Shown here piece by piece: positions 32,888 to 40,827 of a stretch of 53,408 nucleotides of DNA. Numbering within the stretch: position 1 is the stretch's first letter; every line of letters begins with the position of its first letter. Source of the stretch: DYFC01 sp041658585 (GTDB lineage Bacteria; Nitrospirota; Thermodesulfovibrionia; Thermodesulfovibrionales; SM23-35); the NCBI GenBank assembly GCA_041658585.1, contig JBAZZX010000015.1:1-53408 (forward strand). The letters are read 5' to 3'. Both the position numbers and the translations under genes were made by a program. The notes beneath the pieces were generated by a model. The model made no database searches and had not been told where the DNA came from. It worked only from the letters and a program-made list of their open reading frames with translations.

Positions 32888-33373
32888 TCTTATCAGTCAG
32901 CGCAAGAGGAAGAGTGACAACCACTATTCATCGTCTGTCTAAGTTGGTCCCTTCAGCCTTCATTTTTCCAGTAAAGCTTTAAGATCCATATCCAGCAAAG
33001 TCTGATTATTGATCGGATTAAAGGAATCGAGCACTGTAAAATATACGTAATGTGCAAAAGTCAGGATTTTACATGTACAATACTTGGCACCGTAGGTCTA
33101 ACTTTCTTCCTATAAGTGAGATTTGAGCACTCTTTGCTATGAATGCGCTGTTCACCTGAAAACTGACACCATAGGTATCTCAGCAACACCGTTGATTTCG
33201 GAAAACAACTATAACAGAAGAGGATCGGTCATTATTATCTGTGCCTTCCTTTAAGCGATGTAGCGCGTGAGAATAGGCTGGAAAAGGTGGAATACACGCG
33301 GCGATAAGAGATAAGTGGTATACTAACCCTGACAAGAGAATGACGAAGCATGTATTGAATTTAGGAGGTGGCG
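32888..33373. other. Gene-poor stretch of 486 nt
   Basis: I see no convincing gene here. Short open stretches on the minus strand (for example 32963-33104, translation ending LLDMDLKALLEK) look protein-like but lack starts and are broken by stops and frame changes. They may be worn remnants of a mobile-element gene. The stretch ends with the AGGAGGT ribosome site of the next gene. Confidence 0.4.
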
Positions 33374-33712
33374 ATGTTTAATTTCTGTCGCGTCGATGAA
33401 GGCACAAGTGAGATATGGGAAATTGTTCTTGCCGAAGATGTCAGCGCGGATTTTACGGAGCGTTTCGGATTGGCGCTTAGGTTTACTCACCGAGAAGAGA
33501 GCAAATACCACCAAATGGGATACTTGGCGGTTATTCCGTCAGGAACGGAAGAGACCAGCAAGATTCTCCTCTGCTGTAAAGGAAGATTAACTGAGAATGA
33601 GAAAAGAAAACTATATGAGGAAATGGAATTACTTTTGGGGAAAAGTGTTTACAAGGGTGGTGCCGAAGAAGCGGAAGGATGGTTTCTATACGATGAATTA
33701 TCCGTATTGTAA
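33374..33712 (+). CDS. Hypothetical protein
   Basis: This 112-aa soluble protein is of unknown family (MFNFCRVDEG ... FTHREESKYHQMGYLAVIPSG ... LYDELSVL). A perfect AGGAGGT lies 4 nt before the ATG at 33374, so the overlapping GTG at 33368 is not used. It stands alone in the island with no co-directed neighbour within 1.7 kb. Mixed alpha/beta content; no catalytic motif seen. Confidence 0.6.
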   Translation: MFNFCRVDEGTSEIWEIVLAEDVSADFTERFGLALRFTHREESKYHQMGYLAVIPSGTEETSKILLCCKGRLTENEKRKLYEEMELLLGKSVYKGGAEEAEGWFLYDELSVL

Positions 33713-33798
33713 TTCCGATGCCAGGGGCTTGGACAAGCGTTGATGAAGCTTTCATTCCTCGCAAGGCGAAGGGACAAGCGCGCCGGGGGGGGTGATAT

Positions 33799-34140
33799 TT
33801 AAAAGCCTAAAAATTCTTTTAATGCCATGTCCATAGTGCTCAGGTCTTCCGAAGAAAGTTTACCTAACTTCTTCAATACCAATTTTTTCTCAATGGTAGA
33901 TATTGCTGGTTTTATAGAAGATGACTTTAGTAAACCGGCTTCATTCCAATTTTTTATCATGCATTCACCTATCCCAAAAGTCTTTTCTGTTTGGCTGGTA
34001 ATAGCCATAATAACAATATCTGATGATGCATTATTATAATTGGTAGAGCTTATAACTACTGCGGGACGTTTCTTGATAGTAGTTTGATCAGTGAAAGGAA
34101 AAGGAACAAGTACGACATCTCCTCTTTCATAGGCTGTCAT
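33799..34140 (-). CDS. MazF/PemK family mRNA interferase toxin
   Basis: This protein of about 113 aa has the MazF/PemK start YERGDVVLVPFPFTDQTTIKKRPAVVIS, an SH3-like barrel with IVIMAITSQ and the helical end. Toxins of this family cut mRNA and are neutralised by the protein made from the preceding gene. The ATG at 34140 has AGAGG 9 nt upstream and lies inside the 3' end of the antitoxin gene; an upstream in-frame ATG at 34149 lacks room for a ribosome site. Confidence 0.88.
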   Translation of the reverse strand: MTAYERGDVVLVPFPFTDQTTIKKRPAVVISSTNYNNASSDIVIMAITSQTEKTFGIGECMIKNWNEAGLLKSSSIKPAISTIEKKLVLKKLGKLSSEDLSTMDMALKEFLGF

Positions 34141-34324
34141 AGACAGCATCCTCTTCGTTATCCCAGATCTTTTTGAACGATGATCCAGACAACTCCTGAG
34201 AGGCTTTTATAAGGACAACTTTCTCTCTTTTATTTTCTAAAAACTGGATAAAGTCAAAAACCTCGTTAAGGAGATTTTCGGGTAGCTTATCAATTTCATT
34301 TTTTATCATTTCTTTAACTGACAT
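34127..34324 (-). CDS. Antitoxin of the MazF/PemK pair (DUF2281-like)
   Basis: This 65-aa acidic protein (MSVKEMIKNEIDKLPENLLNEVFDFIQFLENKR) has the helical pattern of DUF2281-type antitoxins, which bind and block PemK/MazF toxins through a C-terminal tail. Its 3' end overlaps the toxin start by 14 nt, the normal antitoxin-first layout that keeps toxin translation coupled. Pairs like this often stabilise islands. Confidence 0.8.
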   Translation of the reverse strand: MSVKEMIKNEIDKLPENLLNEVFDFIQFLENKREKVVLIKASQELSGSSFKKIWDNEEDAVYDSL

Positions 34325-34700
34325 GTTTTACCCCCTTCTTTACTAAAATTATACCCGAACAGTGCCCTTAATTTCACTATTTCACTGTCGGCCGGTTGCG
34401 ATGGAGTAGCCGATGCTTACTTAGAGCACGTTCTATCTGTAAGACACAGAACAAAGCATGGCGATGTGAAGGCATGGGCTGCTTATGACTTAGCGTGATG
34501 CTCGTTAATTGCTATAGACAATTATCGATAATACTTTCCCTATGAACTATGCGCCTTCAGGCCTCTCAATAAAAATCTTAACAACACATAGAAGCAAAGA
34601 TTTCAGAGATTTTAATATGATAAATATTTCGTCTAAAAACATATAACTCAGTTTATTCCTTATTTTTGAGGATTATTTTTGAAAATAATCAGGGAAGAAA
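34325..34700. other. Gene-poor stretch of 376 nt
   Basis: Upstream of the toxin-antitoxin pair and downstream of the LuxR-type gene, both on the minus strand. A plus-strand open stretch ending HGDVKAWAAYDLA at 34498 has no start and looks like a remnant at best. The rest is AT-rich and should hold the antitoxin promoter, which I cannot place with confidence. Confidence 0.4.
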
Positions 34701-35303
34701 TTATTTTTTCGTTAAAAGGCAGGATATGATGCCTGCCCTACTGGTAACTCCCAGTTTCCGCATGAGGATTTTTAAGTAGCTCTTGATTGTATTCAGGCTC
34801 AATCCCAGGACTTGAGAAATCTCCTGATTGCCTTTCTCCTTGATCAGCAATTGAACAATATCCTGTTCTCTTTTATTTAAGTTAAAATGACGTGAAATCA
34901 AAGGAAGGTTTATATCGTCTGTATTCATTCTTTCCATGAAGAATATGAAGCGGTTTCCTATTGCTTCCTGGTTTGGTTGATGATTTGAAAGCCTCAAACC
35001 CTTAATGCAATAGAGCCTGCGATCACTTTTTAACGTATCAAGAACATAAGCATTTGTATTTTCTTTCTCTGCTTCAGCATTGTTCTCTTCAAGCAGCCCT
35101 TTCCATTGAGCACAAAGAGAACACAGTCCGGCATGAGATAATTTTTTTCCCACCGAAGATTGCAGTGACCGGGAAAGAATTTGTGAAGCTTCCTGATTAT
35201 AAAAGACTTCTTCATCTTTGTTATGGCTTTTTGGTCTATATATCAGGAAAGCATTCTGGATTGGAGAAAAGGGATTGTTACTCTCAGGCACAGCTTTTTT
35301 CAT
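34701..35303 (-). CDS. LuxR-type transcriptional regulator
   Basis: This protein of about 200 aa ends in a LuxR helix-turn-helix (about residues 140-200): LNKREQDIVQLLIKEKGNQEISQVLGLSLNTIKSYLKILMRKLGV. The N-terminal part looks like a small sensory, possibly PAS-like, domain with two cysteines (LCSLCAQWKG). There is no phosphoacceptor receiver domain. The ATG at 35303 is used; a TTG at 35339 is in frame. It is divergent from the PilZ-hydrolase pair, and an inverted repeat in the shared promoter region may be its operator. Confidence 0.82.
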   Translation of the reverse strand: MKKAVPESNNPFSPIQNAFLIYRPKSHNKDEEVFYNQEASQILSRSLQSSVGKKLSHAGLCSLCAQWKGLLEENNAEAEKENTNAYVLDTLKSDRRLYCIKGLRLSNHQPNQEAIGNRFIFFMERMNTDDINLPLISRHFNLNKREQDIVQLLIKEKGNQEISQVLGLSLNTIKSYLKILMRKLGVTSRAGIISCLLTKK

Positions 35304-35369
35304 ACGATAAATTCTTCCCACCCCCGGAAAACAAATCAAACTATCCCTATTTTATTTGATATTCACTAC

Positions 35370-35441
35370 ACCCTAAGGTATACATCCGTTTGAGGGTATC
35401 CTTTTGGGTATATTGACAAAATTTATAGGATTCATTATATA
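35370..35441 (+). promoter_or_regulatory. Promoter of the PilZ-hydrolase unit with an overlapping inverted repeat
   Basis: TTGACA (35413-35418), 17 bp, then TATATA (35436-35441) form a near-consensus sigma-70 promoter, giving a leader of about 36 nt before the ATG at 35484. Just upstream, ACCCTAAGGTATAC (35370-35383) and GTATCCTTTTGGGT (35396-35409) form an imperfect inverted repeat ending 4 nt before the -35 box. This is a good place for an activator or repressor such as the divergent LuxR-type protein; that pairing is inference. Confidence 0.6.
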
Positions 35442-35483
35442 TGATATGTTTATAAAACACTATCATTTTTTGCTTAAAGGAAA

Positions 35484-35807
35484 ATGCAAACAGGAAATCA
35501 CAGGCTTTCCGAAGAAAGAAGGGGCTCAGTTCGTCATCCTCATACCTCTTCCATCAGTTTCACTACCCTTGGTAATTCTCACAATCTTCCGAACAATGTC
35601 GAAAAACCTGCGGAGACCGTTGATGTAAGTAATGAAGGAATGAGGATAGAGAGTTCATATCCATCATTAAGAGAAGGCTCTATGATAAAAGTGCGGATAC
35701 CAATACCTGGACAGCAAGCCACAATACCAGTTTTAGCTGAGGTTACGTGGATAAATGAGAAGGGTCCCGAAAGCTATCAGGTGGGCTTAAGACACATGGT
35801 GCTATAG
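35484..35807 (+). CDS. PilZ domain protein
   Basis: This 107-aa protein consists of a single PilZ domain, the usual c-di-GMP receptor fold. Binding motifs are visible: RxxxR in ERRGSVRHP (Arg13, Arg17) and DxSxxG in DVSNEG (Asp47, Ser49, Gly52), followed by VGLRH near the end. AAAGGA lies close upstream of the ATG. It is 55 nt upstream of a secreted hydrolase gene in the same transcript, so c-di-GMP may control export or activity of that protein. Confidence 0.85.
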   Translation: MQTGNHRLSEERRGSVRHPHTSSISFTTLGNSHNLPNNVEKPAETVDVSNEGMRIESSYPSLREGSMIKVRIPIPGQQATIPVLAEVTWINEKGPESYQVGLRHMVL

Positions 35808-35862
35808 GTATATAAAGAATAAAGAATAAAAAATATAAGTTTCTAAAATAGGGGGGGATGTT

Positions 35863-37959
35863 ATGAAAAAAACAATTTCGACTTTAATCATTCTTCTGAG
35901 TATTCTGCTTTTTGGTGTATCAAGCTTTGGAGCTGTTGATGTTACGCTTTTGAATCAGACGTTTGTACGAGATACAGGAAAGCCAATTACAGAAAGCATA
36001 AATTTTGTCGGTGCCGTTGGAAAGGCGAAAATAAAAGTATTCAATGGAGGGCTTGAAGGTTCAGCTAAAATAAGCAGCGCTGCAATAAATGTAAATGGCC
36101 TATCAATATTTAAAGAATCAGACTTCAATCAGAAAGTTAGTTATCTCGAAAAGACAGTTAATCTCTCAGAAGGTCAGAATATAATGAAAGTTGTCTTGAA
36201 AAGCAAACCCGGCGGAAAAATTAATATTCAGATCATACAAGTAATAGAAGCAGAGGCTGCTGCTGTAATTGGACCTGAAGGTGGTATTATGACGATTGAA
36301 GATCCCGACAGTCTACTAAATGGGACAATGATAGAAATTCCAGCAAATGCATTAAGTGCTCCTAAAATAATAACGATTAGTCGAACAAACCTTTCTACTT
36401 CTCTACCTGAGGGTACAGTTGATGCAGGACCATTTATTAACTTTGGCCCGGATGGAACCCAATTTCAAGGGATAGTGTATGTGACCATTCCCTACGAAGA
36501 TAAAGACAATGATGGCATAATGGATTATTCCGATGTGCCCGAAAATGAATTGAAGGTGGTTACCTATGATCGGACTACTCAAACCTGGAATGAGCAAACA
36601 ATTATCAATCAGGACATTGAATTAAATACAGTAACTTTTGTGACAAATCATTTTTCAGATTATGTCGCAATGATTTTCTCAGCATGCACCGACCCTGTTT
36701 TTATATTTACTATCGACGGGCTTAAATTTTCTGAATTTAACCCTTTTAGTGGCGGAGATGACTTAGAAACAAGCTATCTTCGAAGAGCTATCCTTGATAT
36801 GGGATTATTGAAAAAGAAAAGTTGTGTCGTTTCCTATAGTGGCTCATCAAATTTCACTCTGCGTTGGGATGGGGATGCAAATAACACAGAAAAGATAATG
36901 GCAGATCTCAACAATACTTTAAAGACTTATTACAATAAGGCAACAGAGACAAATAAGAAATTTATACTTGTGACTCACAGTTGGGGAACAATATTAGGCC
37001 AGCTTGCACTAAAGTACAACTATGATATTAATCCTGATCTTTTTATCACACTTTCTTCTCCCTTGTACACTCTAAATGCTGTTTCACCATCTAATGCAGC
37101 CAAAGCTACACAGGCTCTCATCAGTGACTTTACAGTGGATAAAATTGAAGATACTTATAAGAAGCTTGGTCAGCCGTCAAGGCTTGTCGGGGATTTCAAT
37201 TTCAAATGGATCAATTATTGGGCGTGGGGGGATTTGATATCGGGACCCATAAATCTAACAAAGAGTACTTTCAGGAATGATCGGGTTGATGCTAATTACG
37301 ATTCGGCAAGGAGTATAGATGATACATTGGACTGGCATTTTGTAACTACAATAGATGAAAAAACGATGGCACATGTATTATGGAATGCTTATGGAAAAAC
37401 TCTTTTTAAAGAAGTCAAATCTGAGATCCTGGTTTTTACATTACCTGGTGACTTCTGCTGTTTGTTTTCTGGCAACGTTAACGAAATTATGAATGAGGGA
37501 ATAAATTGTTTTAATGGTAAAGAAACAGAAAAAGGAAATGGAATCTATGGTGCTTTTTGTTATGATCTTGATGCACAAGATTATTGTTCTGATCGTAACG
37601 TTGGATGTTATGAGTATTACTCGTGGCCTAATGGAATCCATGCGACAATTGAAGGTAAAGGGGGCAGAGATCTGACTTTTCAAAATTCATATACGGAGGG
37701 CTTTTTTGATGTAAGTGTTATAAATGATGAAAGATTTCCGTGGGTATTTTACGATACAGATTGGATAAGTATATATGGTGTGAATTCCCCTGATCAAATT
37801 ACGTTAACTTTTATTGATTATGAAAAGAAAGCTTTAGATGATGACAACTTACCATCTATGCTTAGAAAGGATGATTGGGATAAAATTCTGTTTCAAGCTG
37901 GTCAGCCCTTTTGCGAAATTAAGGGGAAAATAAACTATTTGAAATGTACGAAACCTTAA
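35863..37959 (+). CDS. Secreted ZU5 domain protein with an alpha/beta-hydrolase (lipase-like) domain
   Basis: This 698-aa protein starts with a standard signal peptide (LLSILLFGVSSFGA). Residues about 25-130 form a beta-rich region; about 133-265 match a ZU5 domain (VIGPEGGIMTIEDPDS ... IEIPANALS). A hydrolase domain follows, with FTIDGLKFSEF and a nucleophile elbow THSWGT (Ser near 373) in place of the usual GxSxG. A Cys-rich C-terminus follows (FCCLFS, CFNGKE, FCYDLD, YCSDRNVGCYEY). The substrate could be lipid or ester, but this is not clear. GGGGGG precedes the ATG. Confidence 0.72.
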   Translation: MKKTISTLIILLSILLFGVSSFGAVDVTLLNQTFVRDTGKPITESINFVGAVGKAKIKVFNGGLEGSAKISSAAINVNGLSIFKESDFNQKVSYLEKTVNLSEGQNIMKVVLKSKPGGKINIQIIQVIEAEAAAVIGPEGGIMTIEDPDSLLNGTMIEIPANALSAPKIITISRTNLSTSLPEGTVDAGPFINFGPDGTQFQGIVYVTIPYEDKDNDGIMDYSDVPENELKVVTYDRTTQTWNEQTIINQDIELNTVTFVTNHFSDYVAMIFSACTDPVFIFTIDGLKFSEFNPFSGGDDLETSYLRRAILDMGLLKKKSCVVSYSGSSNFTLRWDGDANNTEKIMADLNNTLKTYYNKATETNKKFILVTHSWGTILGQLALKYNYDINPDLFITLSSPLYTLNAVSPSNAAKATQALISDFTVDKIEDTYKKLGQPSRLVGDFNFKWINYWAWGDLISGPINLTKSTFRNDRVDANYDSARSIDDTLDWHFVTTIDEKTMAHVLWNAYGKTLFKEVKSEILVFTLPGDFCCLFSGNVNEIMNEGINCFNGKETEKGNGIYGAFCYDLDAQDYCSDRNVGCYEYYSWPNGIHATIEGKGGRDLTFQNSYTEGFFDVSVINDERFPWVFYDTDWISIYGVNSPDQITLTFIDYEKKALDDDNLPSMLRKDDWDKILFQAGQPFCEIKGKINYLKCTKP

Positions 37960-38130
37960 ATAATGGCCTCTGGCATTCAATAGCAAATATTGGAAGATAT
38001 ATGTAATATCCCTTTTTTGATAAATAGTTTAGAACGACCGAATAGTCTTCTTTGAACAGGATTACTTTTAAAGAAAAATGAAAGAAAAAAGCAGGGTACG
38101 ATGTTCTGAGTACAATCAGTTAAACATTAC

Positions 38131-38167
38131 AAAATGGGGATGTGATAATCCCATCCCCATTTTTTTA
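38131..38167 (+). terminator. Rho-independent terminator after the hydrolase gene
   Basis: AAAATGGGGATG and CATCCCCATTTT form a 12-bp stem with a 9-nt loop, directly followed by a run of T (to 38166). It lies about 170 nt after the hydrolase stop codon. The intervening 37960-38130 shows no gene. Confidence 0.88.
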
Positions 38168-38432
38168 GCGATTTCTTTTTGTATGAAAGTTCTCAAACAC
38201 AAGAAATACTATAATGACTAACAACAAGTAATTTTACTATTTTTTAGACTATCTTAGTTTGAATATTTCCGGATGAAATATGTATTTTCGAAAGGTGATC
38301 GACAACGTGGAGTTGATGAAGGAGCAAACGAACATCTTTATTTAACTTCACTGTTTATTATGAGATGGAATCTATAAGAATTATAATGCAATACTCCCCA
38401 ATGTCTTTAGTATAAATAGGCAGTTTTTTTGT

Positions 38433-38438
38433 TATAAT
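38433..38438 (+). promoter_or_regulatory. TATAAT -10 box directly upstream of a small ORF
   Basis: A perfect TATAAT ends 5 nt before the ATG at 38444, which puts the expected transcription start on or next to the start codon. There is no Shine-Dalgarno site, so the ORF would be translated from a leaderless mRNA. No clear -35 box is seen at 16-18 bp spacing. Confidence 0.4.
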
Positions 38439-38443
38439 ACTCC

Positions 38444-38719
38444 ATGCCAGAAAGCAAAGATATTAAACCTTTAAAAATAGAAAAATTAACCAAGAAGTTT
38501 TTTTTGTCTTTAGCAAAAGGTGTTTATTTGGTTAGCAATGCATATGTTTCTCTTAATAAGTCTGTGTTTGCAGAATATGTTGAGCCATTAAGCACAAGAA
38601 ATGAACAATGGAAAAGGATTGTAGAATCTTCTGCTAGTCAAAGGCTTTGTTATGTTTTTAAATCTCAACATGATTATGAAAGTTACCATAAAAATAGAAG
38701 TTCAACTATTTCTCTCTAG
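38444..38719 (+). CDS. Small hypothetical protein
   Basis: This 91-aa basic protein is of unknown family (MPESKDIKPLKIEKLTKKFF ... SASQRLCYVFKSQHDYESYHKNR). No ribosome site is seen, but a TATAAT box ends 5 nt before the ATG. Base composition is AT-rich, like the surrounding island. It could be a true leaderless gene or a chance ORF; there is no close neighbour to support it. Confidence 0.4.
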   Translation: MPESKDIKPLKIEKLTKKFFLSLAKGVYLVSNAYVSLNKSVFAEYVEPLSTRNEQWKRIVESSASQRLCYVFKSQHDYESYHKNRSSTISL

Positions 38720-38935
38720 CTCTCACTACTAAGATCTTACCAATCAATTAATTCCAACACCCATCTATCAGCAATTCATATTAGGAGAAAGGAATAAACA
38801 TTTGTTTTTCCTCTCTCCTGTCCTATACTGAAAACATCCTTCTAAAGGTTTTTCCCTCACCTTATTTTGACTTAATCATATGTTAGGTAAAGTAGTGACA
38901 ACTGCAGTTAAAAATACTCCTGTGGATATCTCAAC

Positions 38936-38963
38936 TTGACAGATTTTCTGTGCCTGCTATGGT
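38936..38963 (+). promoter_or_regulatory. Candidate promoter of the structured RNA
   Basis: TTGACA (38936-38941) is perfect. TATGGT lies 16 bp downstream (38958-38963). Transcription from here would start near 38970 and include the structured RNA and its T-run end. The -10 also belongs to an inverted repeat CTATGGT...ACCATAG (38957-38989), so the assignment is tentative. Confidence 0.4.
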
Positions 38964-38988
38964 GGGGACAGCTCAAACAATAACCATA

Positions 38989-39120
38989 GTGCAAGCAAAA
39001 GTATTAGGGGAAAACTTTATGCGTTTTACGATGGTGATAAGCTTCGGCTAATCGCCAAGCAGTGGTTCCCTAATAGCCACGTTTGCACAGTCACCATCGT
39101 ATAGTGTGTAAGGTTTTTTT
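38989..39120 (+). ncRNA. Candidate structured RNA with long stem, two hairpins and a pseudoknot
   Basis: Positions 39011-39037 pair with 39091-39117 over 27 steps with one mismatch. Five of the pairs are G-U on the plus strand and would be A-C on the other, so the RNA is read on the plus strand. The 53-nt interior holds hairpin A (GCTT-C-GGC/GCC-AAGC, 39041-39060) and hairpin B (GTGGT/GCCAC, 39062-39080). The loop of B (CCCTAATA, 39068-39075) is exactly complementary to TATTAGGG at 39002-39009, making an 8-bp pseudoknot, and GTGCAA (38989-38994) can pair with TTGCAC (39083-39088). A T-run (39114-39120) closes it. I cannot assign a known RNA family. Confidence 0.65.
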
Positions 39121-39452
39121 GTTTATCTACAATGCAATAACGTCGGTTTTCAGGGCTTCCGTCTATAAATAAAAACTCTGTGAGTTCGATTGTTCCGGAT
39201 TCAGCTGGATATTCTTTCGTTGAGGATGCGTTAATAATGGTCAGATAAAATTTCAGGCAACGCTGCCGAGCGACCTGACCTCCAATCTGTTCGTTAGGTT
39301 ATCCAAACAGCTGAAAAAAGTATTGCTCCATAAATTTATATATATTTCTGCAATTTCTTATTAATAGTATTGGAGGAAAAACGGGGTAATGGCGTTAGTC
39401 CATGTGAACATTAATTTGTAATGATAACAAACAATGGAAGGAGGTGATTCGT

Positions 39453-39638
39453 ATGGCACAAGGTAAAATATGTCCAGCGTGCGGATATTATATGTACGCT
39501 GCAGTTGAGGAAGAAGAGCCGGGGGGCCGTTGGATATTCTACGAATGCCGTAATGAGCAATGCAAGTTTAGCGAAAAAGTCTACGAAGAGACGGAGATTA
39601 CTTATCATCCGTTAGAAAAAAATCAAATAATAAAATAA
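39453..39638 (+). CDS. Small zinc-ribbon protein
   Basis: This 61-aa protein has two cysteine pairs, CPACGYYM near the start and ECRNEQCKF in the middle, fitting a single zinc ribbon, followed by an acidic tail. Zinc ribbons of this size usually bind nucleic acid or protein partners. AAGGAGGTGAT lies 6 nt before the ATG at 39453, so an in-frame ATG three codons earlier is rejected. It leads a short run of genes that ends with the serine recombinase. Confidence 0.65.
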   Translation: MAQGKICPACGYYMYAAVEEEEPGGRWIFYECRNEQCKFSEKVYEETEITYHPLEKNQIIK

Positions 39639-39643
39639 TACCC

Positions 39644-39874
39644 ATGAAACCGATTAAAGAAAATATTTCCACATATCGAATTCCAGAGCCCAGGAGAAAC
39701 TTCCACGCAGGATGGGAAGTTTTGGCAGATGAAATGACAACTTTTTTCGGAAAAAATTGCTATTGGATATTCCGAAGAAAAGAAGATTGGAAAATCCGTA
39801 ACGCATTTAACATTTGCCACATAAAGGGAATCAGATCCCTGAGTTATTTAATGGCCATCTTAAAAAAAATGTAA
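39644..39874 (+). CDS. Small hypothetical protein upstream of the recombinase
   Basis: This 76-aa basic protein is rich in aromatic residues (YRIPEPRRNFHAGWEVLADEM, NCYWIFRRKEDWKIRN). No family is recognised. It starts 5 nt after the zinc-ribbon stop without its own ribosome site, so it is probably translated by coupling. It is followed within 40 nt by the recombinase gene and may be an accessory of it. Confidence 0.5.
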   Translation: MKPIKENISTYRIPEPRRNFHAGWEVLADEMTTFFGKNCYWIFRRKEDWKIRNAFNICHIKGIRSLSYLMAILKKM

Positions 39875-39910
39875 CACATGAAAATGCAAACTATGAACAG
39901 GACAGAAAAC

Positions 39911-40534
39911 ATGCGCGCTGCACTCTATGCAAGATGTTCTACTCATGACAAGGGCCAGGACCCTGAGCTTCAGCTCGTGCCACTCCGTGAGTACTGCAAA
40001 AGAAGACGATTTATAGTCATGGGTGAGTACATAGACAATGGAGTTTCCGGCGCAGAAGATCGTCGCCCCAGTCTTGACTTACTTATGGACGAAGCCAAGA
40101 AGCGCAGGGTTGACGTTATTATCGTTTGGAAGCTTGATCGTTTTGGAAGAAGCCTTAGGCAACTTGTAATGGCCTTGGAAGAGCTCTCTGGTCTCGGCGT
40201 AGGGTTCATATCTTACCAAGACAATCTCGATCTTACCACACCGCAAGGAAGACTCATGTTTCATATCAGCGGGGCCATGGCAGAGTTTGAACGGGAACTC
40301 ATACGGGAGAGAGTGATGGCAGGTATCACAAATGCCAGGAGAAAAGGAACGAGATTGGGACGGAAGCCTATCCCACCGATGGATCTTGCGCGGATAGTAG
40401 ACGTTTACAAAAAGAATCCTGGAATGTCTGTGCGACAGATAGCTTCAAGAGTAGGAATAGGGAAATCGACTGTCCAAAAAACCATAGCCGATTTGCGATC
40501 CGGAAAGGCACGGAAATACGGCATTGCCGCATAG
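39911..40534 (+). CDS. Small serine recombinase (resolvase/invertase family)
   Basis: This protein of about 207 aa has the catalytic domain of serine recombinases: YARCSTHDKGQDPELQL with nucleophile Ser10, the DNVSGAEDRRP-like segment YIDNGVSGAEDRRP, VIIVWKLDRFGRS with active-site arginines, and FEREL(I)RERVMAG. A short C-terminal helix-turn-helix (MSVRQIASRVGIGKSTVQKTI) binds DNA. The ATG at 39911 has AGGA 8 nt upstream and gives the usual MRAALYAR start; 39878 is an earlier in-frame ATG. Size fits resolvases and invertases rather than large phage integrases, so it may not be the enzyme that inserted the island into tRNA-Arg. Confidence 0.93.
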   Translation: MRAALYARCSTHDKGQDPELQLVPLREYCKRRRFIVMGEYIDNGVSGAEDRRPSLDLLMDEAKKRRVDVIIVWKLDRFGRSLRQLVMALEELSGLGVGFISYQDNLDLTTPQGRLMFHISGAMAEFERELIRERVMAGITNARRKGTRLGRKPIPPMDLARIVDVYKKNPGMSVRQIASRVGIGKSTVQKTIADLRSGKARKYGIAA

Positions 40535-40827
40535 ACTTTTTGCTGTCCATAAAAGATATGTTTTTTGGACACTTTTATAGGATAGATTAAGTAGTATGGC
40601 TTGAGGCAGATCATCTCCATGAAAAATAGAGACAAAAAACTTCTCACAGAAATAAGCGCTTTTATGTAATCGCTATTTTCCGCGTATTTCTTATGGAAAT
40701 TATTGAAAGCACATGAATAACCCATCCAAAGCTTGTTCTTCACGTTCCGGGGGAAGTAAAACTACAGAAAGCCACAACCTAGCTTAAAGGACATGAAAAA
40801 CTTTGCCCAACTAAAAAGCAAATGTGG

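Larger units (their letters stand above)
38720..39452. other. Gene-free stretch of 733 nt rich in inverted repeats
   Basis: No credible ORF lies here. It contains a hairpin at about 38783-38820 (AGGAG...CTCCT with inner AGGAA/TTCCT), a promoter-like TTGACA, the strongly structured candidate RNA at 38989-39120, and a looser set of short stems at 39211-39320. The density of complementary segments is far above the surrounding DNA and suggests that much of the stretch is a non-coding RNA locus. Confidence 0.55.

Noticed and set aside
32963..33104. Protein-like minus-strand open stretch ending LLDMDLKALLEK
   Set aside because: No start codon or ribosome site, stops upstream, and frame changes would be needed to extend it. 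At best a worn remnant.
34340..34498. Plus-strand open stretch ending HGDVKAWAAYDLA
   Set aside because: No start codon, no recognised domain, and it lies beside the toxin-antitoxin pair on the other strand. Could be chance.
39273..39299. Possible integron attC site (ACCTGAC ... GTTAGGT)
   Set aside because: GTTAGGT fits the GTTRRRY core, and the 7-bp stem is there, but the total length is far too short, there is no second box pair and no integron integrase in the window.
39911..40534. Serine recombinase as the enzyme that integrated the island
   Set aside because: Its size and short C-terminal HTH fit resolvases or invertases; tRNA-gene integration is usually done by tyrosine integrases, which are not in this window.
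40544..40571. Terminator after the serine recombinase (TGTCCA...TGGACA)
   Set aside because: The stem is only 6 bp with a mismatch before an A/T-rich part, and no proper U-run follows, so I do not call it.
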